From the NCBI GenBank assembly GCA_037176905.1, contig JBBBWG010029410.1, forward strand, positions 1-53,108: 53,108 nucleotides of DNA, in the 5' to 3' direction. Position 1 is the stretch's first letter. Every line of letters begins with the position of its first letter. The notes under the pieces were generated by a model, which ran no database searches, was not told the origin of the DNA, and saw only the letters and a list, made by a program, of their open reading frames with translations. Below, in pieces: positions 33,783 through 52,985 of the stretch. This DNA is from Azolla pinnata. Its lineage: Eukaryota; Streptophyta; Polypodiopsida; Salviniales; Salviniaceae. The position numbers were made by a program, and so were the translations under genes.

Positions 33783-34503
33783 GCTACATTGTTTCATATC
33801 AAATCGAGTAAAATTAGGGTAAGAGATAAGATACTTTGTGATAAAGGAAACTCGAGACTTCGTAATTAGTGTTGTTGACCTATTTTTACATATATCTAAG
33901 CTCTACATACTTGTACAGAAGCTTCCAGGAGTTTCTGGAAGGCATAAGTTAATATAACACATGTATTTAATATTTGCAAAACACAATCGTGCATTTGATG
34001 TCTATGATAGACTACTATGACGAATGTCATCGGCCATGTCTACAACGGTAATGACACTACGATTTACTAGACATCAACAACTTGTATCACAACACCGATC
34101 GAATATAACTCGCACTAGTTATGCAATGTCCGATTGTCATTTCTGACAGGTACCAGCTCCAATATCCTATCATTGCATGCAGTGATCCAGTGGCTCATAC
34201 ACAACCATTAATAAGAAGGGATAATCTTCGGCAAATGACCTATATTGCCCCACATGCCCCTTTGTTGCATTCCTTGCCATTTCAATAGTAGCTCGATATC
34301 CGATCATCGGGCTCAATGATGACATATTTCATTGATATCTAATTAAGAAGCTCATGTTTTGCTGATCAATGAATGATATGCCCTCTCTCTTCCAAGGGAT
34401 GAAATTTGATGGAGCAGAGAGAGAGAGAGAAAAGAAACACAAGGGTAGTTTTTGCAATTTCCAGAAACTTCCTGAGTTTTCAAAACTAGGGTTTAAGGGC
34501 TCT

Positions 34504-34535
<32 letters not shown>

Positions 34536-34616
34536 TTCCCCTTCTTCTTCCTCTTCTTCTTCTTTTGCTTCTTCTGTCTTCTGTCTTCTGCTTCATCTTC
34601 TGGTTTCTGAGAGGAT
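33783..34616. other. Intergenic region and leader of the S26-like gene
   Basis: No gene is seen in the first 700 bp. The leader has a telo-box AGGGTTT at 34488-34494 and a TTC microsatellite at about 34501-34565, ending about 50 bases before the start codon. Confidence 0.65.
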
Positions 34617-37329
34617 ATGGCGTCCTGGCTTCGTTATCTCTATACCAAAATAAGTAACTCCGTCGCTTCTGGTTTGAAGGTATGCTTCTCTTTCTTCGCT
34701 CTCCTTTTCTCTCCCACATTTCCCATTGCCTGGAAGGTAGGTACTCTTCCATCTCATGCTTGAAGAGAGGGCGGGAAGGAGGAGGAGGAGGAGGAGGAGA
34801 AGGAAGAATGAGCTTCAGTACCCATCTTATCTTGGGAGGTTCAAATTGTATGTAGGAGTTTGTGGAGACGGGAAAGGAGATGGAAAGCTTCGATTTTGGT
34901 AGTCTTTTTTGTTTGGATCATTGATAGGAAATGCCTAGGTTAGGATTCCGTTCAGCGAAGGATGGACGGTGTCCCTGCACATATTGGTAATATGCACGAG
35001 CTCAGAGCTACAACCATAGTTAGCTATGCCTGTGTATTTGGCTACATCCATCCATGAGAATCTAGAAATTAATATGCATTGGAGTGTAGTTATATTAATG
35101 CGTTGGTATACAGATGTAATGCATTATCGGCATGTGTACTGCTATGCATATGTATATTGTACTGTCTATCCCTTGTTAAGGAAGTAAATATTTGAGAACT
35201 TGATGAGAAATGATACAGAGGTACTGATATGGTATACACATGAGTTGCATTATTCTTTAACATTCTTCAAATGTGACTGCCCTATTATAGTGCATAATTC
35301 TTTATGGAAGAACTTGTTTTTCCATCCATGAGTATCCGTATTGACTTGTTAATAAGCTACAGGTTTTCCAAGAATTATCAAATGTCTTGCTAGTTCTGAT
35401 GTCTTCCATCTTAATATCTTCTGTAGAGCTATAAAGATGGCCAAATTTCTGCAAAGGAATTTCAAAACAGGATTTGGAAAGATGTTTTTCAAGAACGTAT
35501 GACCTTCTTTAGAACCTTGAAAGGTAAAGAGATGGAACCAACATTTTCTCGTAATGGCGAGACTGTATTGATAAGGAAACTGCCATCTCCTTGTCCTAGG
35601 TAAGCTACACTGTACAGTCAATGTTTTACTTTTGCCTTATAATTTCACAACTTTATTAGGTTGGTTGTCTAAAATTCTGAGCCCTAGATTTTGTGGACTA
35701 TTTCTATGAACATATTTCAAATAATATATGGCCTTTTGGGAATATATCTGGTCTCTAATTTCCTTAAAATTGCAATGCCGAAGGTATTTTTTTAGTTATA
35801 TGTGGAGAACTAGAAATGCATGAAATCATCAGAATCAATATCCCACTCTCAAGTTTTCTCTATAAGCTTTCTATCTTTTGAGAGGTAATGATGGGAATAG
35901 GTTATTTTATTTCAAGTCTTGGGAGACTGTTGTTCTTGAGGGAAGATCATCATTTGCATTGTCCTATGGCATCAGTGGTTAATATTCTGTATTACTCTGC
36001 AATTAGATGCTGTGCTGGACAACTTTGTTTTCTCCCTCCAACTATCTAATAGAATCTTGAGCGTTCTTGCAATTCATCTTTTGACTCATATTTTGGATTG
36101 ATAAATCCTAAACCATTTCATACATTAATCAAAACTCTATTTTTCAGGTCTGTTTTTATAGGGGATGTAGTTTTGTTCAAGGACCCATTGGATCCTGACC
36201 AGGAACGAGTGCGCAGGGTTGCTGCAATTGAAGGTGATCAAATGGTATCTACTTGTGTTGATGATTTGCCCTTCGCATTGGAAGAAGGGACCTGCTGGGT
36301 AGTTTGTGACAATGCAGCTGTAAATCCATCTGTAAGCTAAATCTGCATAATCATTTCATTTGGTGATTTACTCATTGGAAACATCGATCAAAATGCTTGC
36401 ATCACTGGCAATCTCTCTTAATGGGGAGAAGTTGAAGCATGTCTAAGTAAAATTTCACAAAATTCGTTTAGTCGAAGTTGCCTGATTTCATAGCTGCCCT
36501 TTTATATGACAATATAATACTTACAACATTAGCACATCTAGGTGCGAAATTCTAAGCGGATAGAAGCAGAATGAGATGTAAAATCTCATTGCTGAATATC
36601 ATTGTTTGCATCTCCCTTGAACCATTTTCCGTCAGGATTTGTTCAAAATCTTGCTCACTGGTGGTTTTTATTCACCTTCCAAGTTTCTGTCTCTGGCATG
36701 TTGGCAGAGCATATGACTCATTCTCTATTTTTAGTTCATATTTGCTTTAAACATTCTTAAATTTTAATGTGGAATGAAGAAGAGCCTAACTATCTAAGAG
36801 TTGAATGGAAAAGGTAAGGTTTGATGGGGAGAGTAAATTGTTTGGGTACTGGCTTATCTGTAATCTGGATAAATGAATGAAATGGTTAGATGGTACTCAG
36901 ATAAATAGTTGTACAAGTAGTAACTAGTAAGTATGTTGTTAGACAAACACGGTGGGCATTTTGTAACAGATATGTGGAGATAGCAGATCATTCGGGCCAT
37001 TGCCTATGGAAAATATCATCGGAAGAGTCATATATGCCAGTCGCTCTTCTGCCGACCACGGGAGTGTAAAGAACAGGTATAATCCAAACTTTCTCGTTGT
37101 TGATTGTTTACATAAGCAAACTCCTGATATCCATTGTCTTCTCGAGTGCCTGCCTGAGTTGTCTTTATTTGTATGGATTGTCAATCCTCAAGCAACCATT
37201 CCTATGGATTTCAAATCTCACCATTCTGTGTATGTGGGTAATTGCAGTGAGGAGGCAATGTGGCAGGATTCACCCGTTTTAGCAGTGGAGCTTGATGTGA
37301 ATGAACTCTCCCAAAATAACGAAAGTTAG
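34617..37329 (+). CDS. S26-type inner-membrane signal-peptidase-like protein, probable pseudo-protease
   Basis: The protein belongs to the S24/S26 (LexA/signal peptidase) fold, in the plant branch related to mitochondrial inner-membrane peptidases (At1g06200-like, from memory). Five exons give 202 aa: 34617-34679, 35427-35599, 36148-36331, 36970-37076 and 37248-37329 (TAG), with consistent phases. Box-B-like KGKEMEPTFSRNG (53-65) has Glu56 where active enzymes have the nucleophile Ser of GDSMxPT. Box-D-like IGDVVLFKDP then VRRVAAIEG (100-108) has Arg101 where the catalytic Lys normally sits. The conserved DSRSFGPLP (144-152) and GRVIY follow. The C-terminal QDSPVLAVELDVNEL is a branch hallmark. 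No clear membrane segment is present. I infer loss of peptidase activity and a possible structural or regulatory role. Location in mitochondria is inferred from the family. Confidence 0.9.
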
Positions 37330-38354
37330 CGGAGAGGTTGGTCACATGTAGGTGGAGATCTCCCTACCATAGTGCGCCTGTGTAAAAAAATAGACAGTCC
37401 TTTCATAATGCATCTCAAGGCCATGTTTGGCATTTTTAAGTGCACATATTTTGGTTTGTCATGTTCTGGAAGAAGCAAGGAGCTGGGTTTCATGGCTTCT
37501 TATGGTTCATCACGCTTTTCTATTAAGTAGTGCTTTGGTGGACCTTCTTCCAATGTCGATCAATGATGACTCGATGCATCTTGTCTAGGAAATAGAATTT
37601 TTCTGTCTCTAATGTATTGTACCATTGTGTTTTTTTGTTTTTGCTCCTGTATAATATGGAGTGCATGCATGTAGATACTGTGTCGTAGATGGTACTTAGC
37701 AACTTATTAGAGAAGGATGATTATTGACCTTCAAGACAATAGTAAGATCTCCCTCTCCCTCTCTTTTCACACTGAAGCTAGGTGTCAAGTTAACATCATG
37801 GCAACCCAAATTTGGATATACATAAAACTAACTTGCATTGGGAAGCATTGTGACTTCTAGCATTTATTGAATGTGATTCTTAACGAGCGTGTGCCTTGCT
37901 CTATAGTCATGGTACCACCAAGAATTAGTGTTTTTTTGGTAATTCTAGGTCCAAATTGATTAATAGAAAATCCCATTGGGTGGAAAAAACTAGTACGCCT
38001 TTTGGGAGGAGGGCTACAAAAAATCGGAAGGCAAAGTTGAATCAAATCAGAAAGCTTGGTTTGACATTTTAGAGTCACGATAGGCAAATTGAGAGCCTTG
38101 CAAGTAATGCAAACTAAGCTTTGCATGCCTCTCAGATATAACTGTTTTAGGCACAATCAACATTATTTTTGGCGCTGATTTTTTGTGCAGTGAAAAATCA
38201 ATAGCTATGGTGTGCTCTAATGATGTGTATTATAACTAGAGCCAGATCAGTGAAGAAAATAATGTATAAAATTGTGACCATCGAGGAAGATGGTCGGGGC
38301 ATCGTTTCATCACAGCCCTGGTCAACATAATTGATGGAGAGTAATGTATTTGGT
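37330..38354. other. Intergenic region, no supported gene
   Basis: This holds the 3' UTR of the S26-like gene, followed by AT-rich sequence without coding or repeat structure that I can support. Confidence 0.6.
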
Positions 38355-39395
38355 CCATTGAAGGGGTACATTTCGATAACGACATAAATTGCCCTCTGTT
38401 TCTGATCTGCTATCCATGGCTATGACAGAAATCACCCTTTGTTTGTGATCTGCTATTTGTGAATGTCCTCGGGCTGCTTGCTTGAGGCATATGTACTGTT
38501 GATCCGATAACGACCTAAATTGCCCTCTGTTCCGATTTGCTATCCAAGAATGTGCCCGAGTTTCTTGCTTCAGGCACACTGATCCAATAACAACATAAAT
38601 CACCCTACGTTTCCAATCTGCTATCTGTGGATTTCCTCGAGCTGTGTGCTTGAAGCATACTCATTCGATAACGACATAAATCATCCTCCGGTGCAACCTT
38701 GCAGAAAAGGATAAGGCATGGGATCTAATAGCTTCGGTGTCTATGTGGGAATTTCGAAAGCAAGATGCATAATGAATGGTCTTTCAAAAAGGTACAGGTT
38801 CCACCTGCAAGAACAATACAAGTTATATGGACAAAAATGTTACATGTTGTAAAGGTGTTACAATTGGTATATCGAATAAAGCAGCTTAAAAAAAAGGAAG
38901 AAGTTCTATAGATTATGGCTACTTTTTCCATTCTACATGGCATCCACAGGGCTTAAAATAGAATTATGCTGCTCTCCACGGGGCTTAAAATAGAATTATG
39001 CTGCTCTTAGTTGGCTGTTACCTTCACCTATGAATTAAAGGTGTCGTCTTTGTCTTACGAATGGAGGAGTGTTAAAGAAGGCCTAAGGGTATGTAATTCT
39101 AAGGTACACATTGTTAGAGTGTTGTATAGAACTAAGATTAAGATGTAGTAATTTGAGTTAAATCTTTTTGCGCCATAACTTTCATAAGTAACTAGTATGT
39201 TGTCATGGGTATCTTACTGTTGATCACTTTAGCTGATCTTTCATTTATATCTAATCTTGTTTTTTTTTTAAATTTAAAAATCATCCTTTGTTTCCTATAT
39301 GTTATCCATGAATGCCCCCGAGCTGCCTACTTTAGGATTGCTACTTGCAATGTCAATGTTGCGCGCGCTGCATACTCTTCACCAACCTTCAATGC
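38355..39395 (+). repeat. Local ~80-110 bp tandem repeat, split by a LINE insertion
   Basis: About four degenerate copies at 38355-38687 share CGATAACGACATAAAT, CACCCTTTGTTT, GATCTGCTATC and GCCCGAGCTGC. The last copy is interrupted after AAATCATCCT at 38687, and resumes from the same ten bases at 39278 with TTGTTTCC..TTATCCATGAATGCCCCCGAGCTGCCTACTT. Confidence 0.8.
38688..39277 (+). mobile_element. 5'-truncated LINE remnant with 10-bp target-site duplication
   Basis: About 590 bp matching the 3' part of the element at 32934-33782 in the same orientation. Shared blocks include GGGATCTAATAGCTTC, AAAGCAAGAT, ATGTTACATG, GGTATATCGAATAAA, GGGCTTAAAAT, TTGGCTGTTA and CATAACTTTCATAAGTAACT. It ends in a T/A-rich tail. 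AAATCATCCT flanks it exactly (38678-38687 and 39278-39287). The coding frame is broken. An internal duplicated stretch (CAGGGCTTAAAATAGAATTATGCTGCTC) occurs at about 38945-39005. Confidence 0.85.
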
Positions 39396-39589
39396 GAAAG
39401 CTGCCTAAGGTATCGAAACAGTCGGCGAAAATCTAGATTTCCTGATAAACCCTTGTATTACTCTTCTCTCTGTTTCTGATGAGGAGATTGATATGAGAGA
39501 GAACTGGTGGTGCTGCATATGAAGAGGGAAAGAGTCAAAGGAGGGGCATTTTGGGGAATATTGTGAAACCTAAACTTCAGCATCATACC

Positions 39590-40290
39590 ACCACCACTAC
39601 CCTCATCATCATCATCACCACCATGGTCATCATCATCTTCTTCACCATCATCATCATCATCATCATCATCACCATCGTCACCATCATCATCATCCCATCG
39701 CTATCATCATCATCACCACCACCATCATCATCTTCTTCTTCTTCTTCACCATCATCATCATCATCGCCTCATACTCATCATCATCATCTTCGTCTTCATC
39801 TTCTTCTTCTTCTTCTTCACCACCAGCATCATCATCATCATCTTCTTCTTCTTCTTCTTCACAACCATCACCACCATCACCACCACCACCACCACCACCA
39901 CCATCACCATCATCATCATCACCATCACCATCACCATCACCACCATCATCACCATCACCATCATCACCATCACCACCACCATCACCATCACCATCATCAC
40001 CACCACCATCACCATCATCACCATCAACATCATCACCATCACCATCACCATCACCATCATCATGATCACCAACATCACCATCACCATCAACACCACCATC
40101 ATCATCATCATCTTCACCACCACCATCATCATCATCATCTTCACGACCATCATCATCATCACCACCACCACCACCATCATCATCATCAGCGTCACCATCA
40201 TCACCATCACCACCATCGTCATCATCATCACCACCATCATCGGCACCATCATCATCATCATCATCATCATCTTCACCATCATCTCCAAAG
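39590..40290 (+). repeat. CAT/CAC (TCA/CCA) microsatellite array upstream of the DUF716 gene
   Basis: About 700 bp of CAT, CAC, ATC and TTC triplets, with a TTC-rich part at 39730-39870. It reads as poly-His, poly-Ile/Thr or poly-Ser on + and poly-Met/Val or Asp/Gly on -. It ends about 155 bases before the DUF716 start codon, so it may lie in the promoter or 5' leader. Confidence 0.95.
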
Positions 40291-40446
40291 AGCTGCTGCA
40301 GAGGATCAGAGAAACAGAGGATTCCTTTCCTTTTCCCTTCCATTCCTTTCCTCTCCGAGCCGAGCAGAGCCGAGCAGGGAGACGAGGGAGGGATTCCTTC
40401 TCCTGTGGATCTGCAGGGGGGGAGATCTGAGGAAGAAGGGAAGGAC

Positions 40447-41520
40447 ATGGGCTTCTTCGGCATGGCGGCTTCGGGCCTCTCCTTCCTTCTCGTGGGCCTC
40501 TGGCAATCTTCCCATCTCCTCCTTCCACAATCCATGGCGGCATCCTCAAGATCTGCTTCTCCTTCTGCTTCTTCTGATTCTTCTGATTCTTCTTCAGCTT
40601 CTCCGCCGCCTCTCTGCTCCTCTCCCCAATCCATCGCCATCGCCGCCCTCTCTCTCCTTCACATCGCCTCCGGCCTCCTCGCATCGCACGCCGCCGCCGG
40701 CTCCGACCTCGCCACATCCATGGCTTCCTCGGTGCCTCTGGAGCGAAGCAGCGTCGCTCTCCTCTTCTTCATCTTCGCCATATCCAGCCTGCTCGCGCAC
40801 AACACCAGGATCCTGCCGCTGCCGGCAGAGACCCTGAACATGATGGCGCTGTGCGGATTGGGCCAAGAATTCCTGCTCTTCTACCTGCAAAGGCCGGATG
40901 CCGGCCTGGAGAGCAGGTATTACACGCTCCTGCTCGTCCCCATCTGCGGATGCATGGTCTCCATTGCATGGAAGCTCGCGTTCCCGAGCTCGGATCTAGC
41001 ATCTCTGGGCCTCGCCCTAGGGCTCCTCCTCCAAGGCACATGGATGATTCAAATGGCATTCTCTTTCTTCCTCCAAGCCACCATGGCCATGGGCTGCTCT
41101 CTCCGGACGCGAGGCGAGGGAGATTATGTGATCAACTGCAGCAAAATCCACGAGGATTCTTCCTCTCATGCTCACGGCCACATGAGCACTCTCATGAGGG
41201 CTAAAGCCATAGCTACCCTGCAATTCAATGGCCACATGGCGCTTCTCGTCGTCGTCATGATGTCGCTCTTCGCCCTCTCGAGACGGTTTGGAAGAGCGAG
41301 GGACGATCCGAGAAGATCGAATGATGATCGTGGCTGCGATGCTCCTAAGTATGAGATGGTATCTACTGCGGATTCGGATGATTCAATTCCGAATAAAGGC
41401 TTCGAGTCACCTCCTCCTTCCTCCCATTCCTTCTCTCTTGGTGTGGATGATGGTGAAGAATTCAACAAGCAAGGAGGTGCCCTACAAAGCTATCAGAAAA
41501 CGAATGGTTTACATGCCTAA
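40447..41520 (+). CDS. DUF716 / TMEM45-type multipass membrane protein
   Basis: A single uninterrupted frame gives 357 aa. The start at 40447 (MGFFGMAASG) is preferred because family members begin MG..(G/F) at the first membrane helix; an in-frame ATG at 40405 lies in poor leader-like sequence. Hydrophobic segments fall at about 7-25, 62-80, 101-117, 130-147, 159-176, 184-204, 206-225 and 263-278. The family signature is the EFLLFYLQ stretch (141-148) followed by GLESRYYTLLLVPI, then LQGTWMIQMAF and a Cys pair region. The tail (from about 280) is polar, Ser/Asp-rich and probably cytosolic. Residues 30-58 are an unusual Ser/Ala/Pro-rich insertion after helix 1. The molecular function of the plant family is unclear; some members are linked to stress and pathogen response. 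Confidence 0.88.
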   Translation: MGFFGMAASGLSFLLVGLWQSSHLLLPQSMAASSRSASPSASSDSSDSSSASPPPLCSSPQSIAIAALSLLHIASGLLASHAAAGSDLATSMASSVPLERSSVALLFFIFAISSLLAHNTRILPLPAETLNMMALCGLGQEFLLFYLQRPDAGLESRYYTLLLVPICGCMVSIAWKLAFPSSDLASLGLALGLLLQGTWMIQMAFSFFLQATMAMGCSLRTRGEGDYVINCSKIHEDSSSHAHGHMSTLMRAKAIATLQFNGHMALLVVVMMSLFALSRRFGRARDDPRRSNDDRGCDAPKYEMVSTADSDDSIPNKGFESPPPSSHSFSLGVDDGEEFNKQGGALQSYQKTNGLHA

Positions 41521-42576
41521 AAATTCGCACATCCAAACACCCCTTTGATGTGGGCATTTGTAGAGATCAATCATATCATATGCTGTCATAAAATCTACGT
41601 TTGCTTCATAGGTTTGGCCTGTTTCTAGTACCTTTCTAAACAAGGTATACAGCTAGAATGGCATATGGCTCCTCAGTATTTTCACCATGAGGCATCAGGG
41701 GGGGGGGGGATTGATTTCTTCGGCATCAAGGACTTTGACAGATGTTGTTGATTGACATGTGAGTTGCATGATGTGGACCAGATCATATACGTATGAAAGG
41801 ATCTATATCCAAACTGAGTTGCCTACCCTTCTTGTATATTGCTATCATTCACATGGTAAAGGCTGTAATAAAGGACTTTTACTCTGCATTATGCAGTAAA
41901 TGGTCCATCAAACCTTTGAATCTTCGAACATATGATATGAAATCTCTTGGTTGGATAACTTCTGACTTCTTTTTCCAACATGCAAACCATTTGTAACAAG
42001 TGGATTTAGCTGGCGTGCAAAACCTTATTAGACATTTCTCAACCAGCAGAGTATGGAATGTTTACATTGGGGGTTGCAAGGAAATATCACAAATAAACTT
42101 GAGATTCAGATTCAGCAGGTCTAATTCTCTACATTGTCACTCGCCAGCTCATGTCAAGAACAATACTTTGATGGGCTTTTTGTATTGATACTTTTGAAGT
42201 GACATAGCAGGCTTTAGATATGCAACTAATAACAATCTCACATGTTGGAATATACTCAAAGCTGCAACACAATGTTTTTGATTCCACAACATGTCTCGTC
42301 TAAATGTCAAATTCTGTATAAACTACATATTAAGCATGTATGGGAGCCTCCATCAAAAGCCATTTGGATTTTCGGAGCTTGGTGTACAATGAATAGAGTG
42401 TTTTGTTGCCCTATCCCATGCCTATGATTGTTTTATGCTTTTGCTTGGACAGTTAAAACCTAGACAAGCACACTTCTGTTTTTCCCATATATATTTTCCT
42501 ATGAACTCTTAAAAACAAAAATTAACAAACGGAGTTTCATGAAGAACTAGTTACTATACATTAGAGGGATATACCA
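41521..42576. other. Intergenic region between convergent genes
   Basis: The 3' UTRs of the DUF716 gene (+) and the methyltransferase (-) lie here. A poly-G run of about 11 occurs at about 41699-41709. Nothing else is recognised. Confidence 0.65.
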
Positions 42577-49779
<7,203 letters not shown>

Positions 49780-50575
49780 GATGATGGTGGTGGTGGCGAT
49801 GGTGGTGCTCAGTGGTGGTGATGGAGTGGTGGGGATGGTGATGATGGTGATGATGGTGATGATGATGATGGTGGGGATCATGATGATGGTGCTCAGTGGT
49901 GGTGATGGAGTGGTGGGGATGATGATGATGGTGGGGATCATGATGATGGTGCTGGTGGTGGTGATGATGATGACAATGATGGTGGTGATGATGGTCATGA
50001 TGGTTATGATGATGATTGTTGTGCTTGTGATGGCAGTGGTGGTGATGGTAATGATCGTGATGATGATGATGATTGTTGTGCTTGTGATGGCAGTGGTGGT
50101 GATGGTGATGATAGTGATGATGGTGATGGTGGTTATGATGATGATGTTGGTGGTGGTGGTGGTGATGGTGGTGATGATGATGATGTTGGTGGTGGTGGTG
50201 GTGATGGTGATGATGGTGTGATGGTTATGGTGATGATGGTGATGGTGATGGTGGTGATGGTGATGATGGTGATGGTGATGATGATGATGGTGATGATGCT
50301 AATGCTGATGCTGATGGTGATGATGCTGATAGTGGTGCTGGTGGTGATAGTGATGGTGGTGATGGTGGTGATAGTGATGGTGGTGATGGTGGCGATGGTG
50401 GTGATGATGATGATGCTGATGCTGATGCTGATGGTGATGATGCTGATAGTGGTGATGGTGGTGATAATGATGGTGGTGATGGTGGTGATAATGATGGTGG
50501 TGATGGTGGTGATGGTGGTGATAGTGATGGTGGTGATGGTGGTGATGGTGGTGGTGGTGATGGTGATGCTGGTGA
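49780..50575 (-). repeat. CAT/CAC microsatellite array immediately upstream of the methyltransferase start
   Basis: About 800 bp of GAT/GGT triplets on + (ATC/ACC/CAC on -), with occasional GCT and ATA variants and higher-order units such as GCTCAGTGGTGGTGATGGAG (twice) and TGTTGTGCTTGTGATGGCAG (twice). It reads directly into the ATGATG start of the minus-strand methyltransferase, so it may form its leader or promoter. Confidence 0.95.
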
Positions 50576-52985
50576 TACTGAACAGAAAATTTCTTCCTTA
50601 TCCCGAAACCAGTTGTGGACAAGAACATCGGAGATTTTTATGATAAAATATCTTCGCGAGTTTCAGAAGTGTGCTCCTCGAAGGATTCCAAGGGCCCAAT
50701 CTCGACGTTCTGCTACGATGGATCCGGTGGCTTCGGAGACACGACTTTCATGATCATCCCATGCAACAGATCGAGCCATCGGACTGGCTCGTCGCCGCCG
50801 GCCCAAAACTGCTTAATATTGCTTGGGCATTATTGGCTTCGATCCGAGACTCGGTTCTGAACGTTAAACTGTCTGTCTCAGGGGTTCGCAGCATCGAGCC
50901 ACTGGACGCTGACATGGGGCCCCATCCCTAGAGCTCTTCAACGTTATCGGCCGCTGCTTCTTTGATGCAAGCACTCTACGAATCAAACCCATCCGGCAGC
51001 TTGAACTATATTAGATTCAGACTTTGTGTTTCTTTTGGCTTTGTGTCGGACTTCATGAGGACCGATGCTCGGGCAAATGTTAGCCAAACTCACAAAGGAA
51101 GCTCTTTGCGCATTTCTAGTTAAAGCATTGGTGTAAAGAGTTGGGGAAGAAGACTAGATGTAAAGTTGTTTATGGTAGCTGTCTCTACGCTTTTTAGTCC
51201 GTGGAATGGCTTGATTTGTCATTCAAATGTCTTCTTATCTCACCCATCGATCATGCAACGAATCGAGACTAGCTCGATTAAGATCACAACAGCACCCTTA
51301 AAGCCTTGTTTGCATGGGTCGGATCGAAGTCACCATCTTTTGATTGATGTCCACTTGTAAATCCCGTCGGGCACTGTAACAGAACGTGGAAGAATGAGAT
51401 CGAGCTAATGCATGGGAGCTCGGACGACGATCGCCGTAACGTCTCGACTTTATGTATCGAAAAAGCAGAGAGAGAAGAAGTTTACATGAACCAGCTGCGC
51501 ACTTTGGCGTGTACCTGTTGATTCCACTAATCCTGTGTGAGTCGCATAACAAAAGAAGTTTTGTCTGATACGAATCAGCCACACACTTTAGCACGGGCTC
51601 GGGTGATTCCAGTAATCCTAGTATACAAGTTGCATCACAAACGGGATTTTGATCATGTCTACATTTTCGAGATGTAACATCCTTATGTCCTCGATTCGAT
51701 GAGCGTTGGCTCAAGAAACTAGCCTTCGAGCGTAACATGTTCAAGCAAATAAGGCAGTCACAAGAACCGGCAGCAAGAACAATATTCTCTTAAAGCTTCC
51801 AAACTTGGAAGATCGAAGCATATATTTCAAGGTTGCCTTTAAGGATTGGAAGATCGAAGCAATATGATTCGATTTGGCACGATGGTCAAGATACATGATC
51901 AGTATTAAGCATATGGCTCTCGTAGTGGGATGATACCGATCACCTAACTAAGTAAAGGCCATAAATTAATATATATTATCGTCGTCGACGATAGAGCATC
52001 GGCTTCCCCTTGATATACGCTCGGTCAATACAAGGAAACAAGGATTATTACGAGAAAGCCGGAGACCAAGTTGCTGGTACATTACGGGGGACTCTGTTCC
52101 ATACGCATGGGAGCAGTTGCAGTGACATCGACCGAATCAATGTTACTGGAAGCGCGTCAGGCTTCTCCCATGCATTTCCTATAAACAATGCTTTTGTGCG
52201 ATGATTAACCCATCTCAGTTTGACAAAGGGGCCAAATCCTGTTGTGTTCTGGTATTGGTGGGTGGCCTACCCAATACGGACACAAGGGGAACACTGACTT
52301 ACCATATCTGGGTGTACAAGTAAAAGAAAAATTCCTGAAGAAGAAGAAGAAGAAGAAGAAGAAGAAGAGGAGCCCATTGAAAGGGTCAATCAAAAGAAGA
52401 GGAGTAGTAGGGAGGGGGGATGGATTCAAGCTCTTTGCCAAGGTCAACCATACATTCTTCTTCTTCTTCTTCTTCTTGTTCTATATCTCTTGCATCCATT
52501 GAAGCAAGAGAGAAATCCACACATAGATCTAGACAGAGTCGAGCATAGAGAGAGAGAGAGAGAGAGAGATCTGATCCCATCGAGATCGTGCAACTCTGTT
52601 CCAGATTCAACAGAAAAGATCGGATCGGATCGGATCGGCATCGAACCCATCCATTGGATCTGCTGTTGTCATTGCCGCGGCCGTCATCGATCTTCTTCTT
52701 CTTCTTCTTCTGCATCTTTCGGATCACAAGCTGCTAGCAGAGGCGATTCGGGCGACGGGATCATCGTCTTCTTCTCCCAGATCTCAGCAATCCGCAGTTG
52801 CCAGCGAGGCGATCAGGCGGGCCGATCATCGTCTTCTTCGGCTTCTTTCGGATCTCGCATTGATCTGCAGCTAGCTATAGGTGCGAGACCGATCGCGAGT
52901 CGTCCGCTGCTTTCGGATCTCGGGGGCCCGGTCGGTCAGAGGATCCTATGTGCAGAAGAAGATAAGTAAGGGGGGGGAAATCCCG
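50576..52985. other. Intergenic region and leader of the terminal gene
   Basis: No coding exon is supported between 50576 and about 52300. Simple repeats cluster toward the right: GAA (52338-52368), TTC (52456-52476), GA (52549-52568), GGATC (52616-52638) and TTC (52691-52710). The C/T-rich stretch and GATC-rich sequence to 52985 look like the promoter and leader of the gene starting at 52986. Confidence 0.6.

Noticed and set aside
39690..40717. Long minus-strand open frames rich in Asp/Gly or Met/Val
   Set aside because: They are the complement of the same triplet array and of the DUF716 coding region.
39551..40837. A 428-codon plus-strand open frame with long poly-His
   Set aside because: Almost all of it is the CAT/CAC microsatellite, and its 3' part runs out of frame over the DUF716 gene. 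No domain or splice logic supports it.
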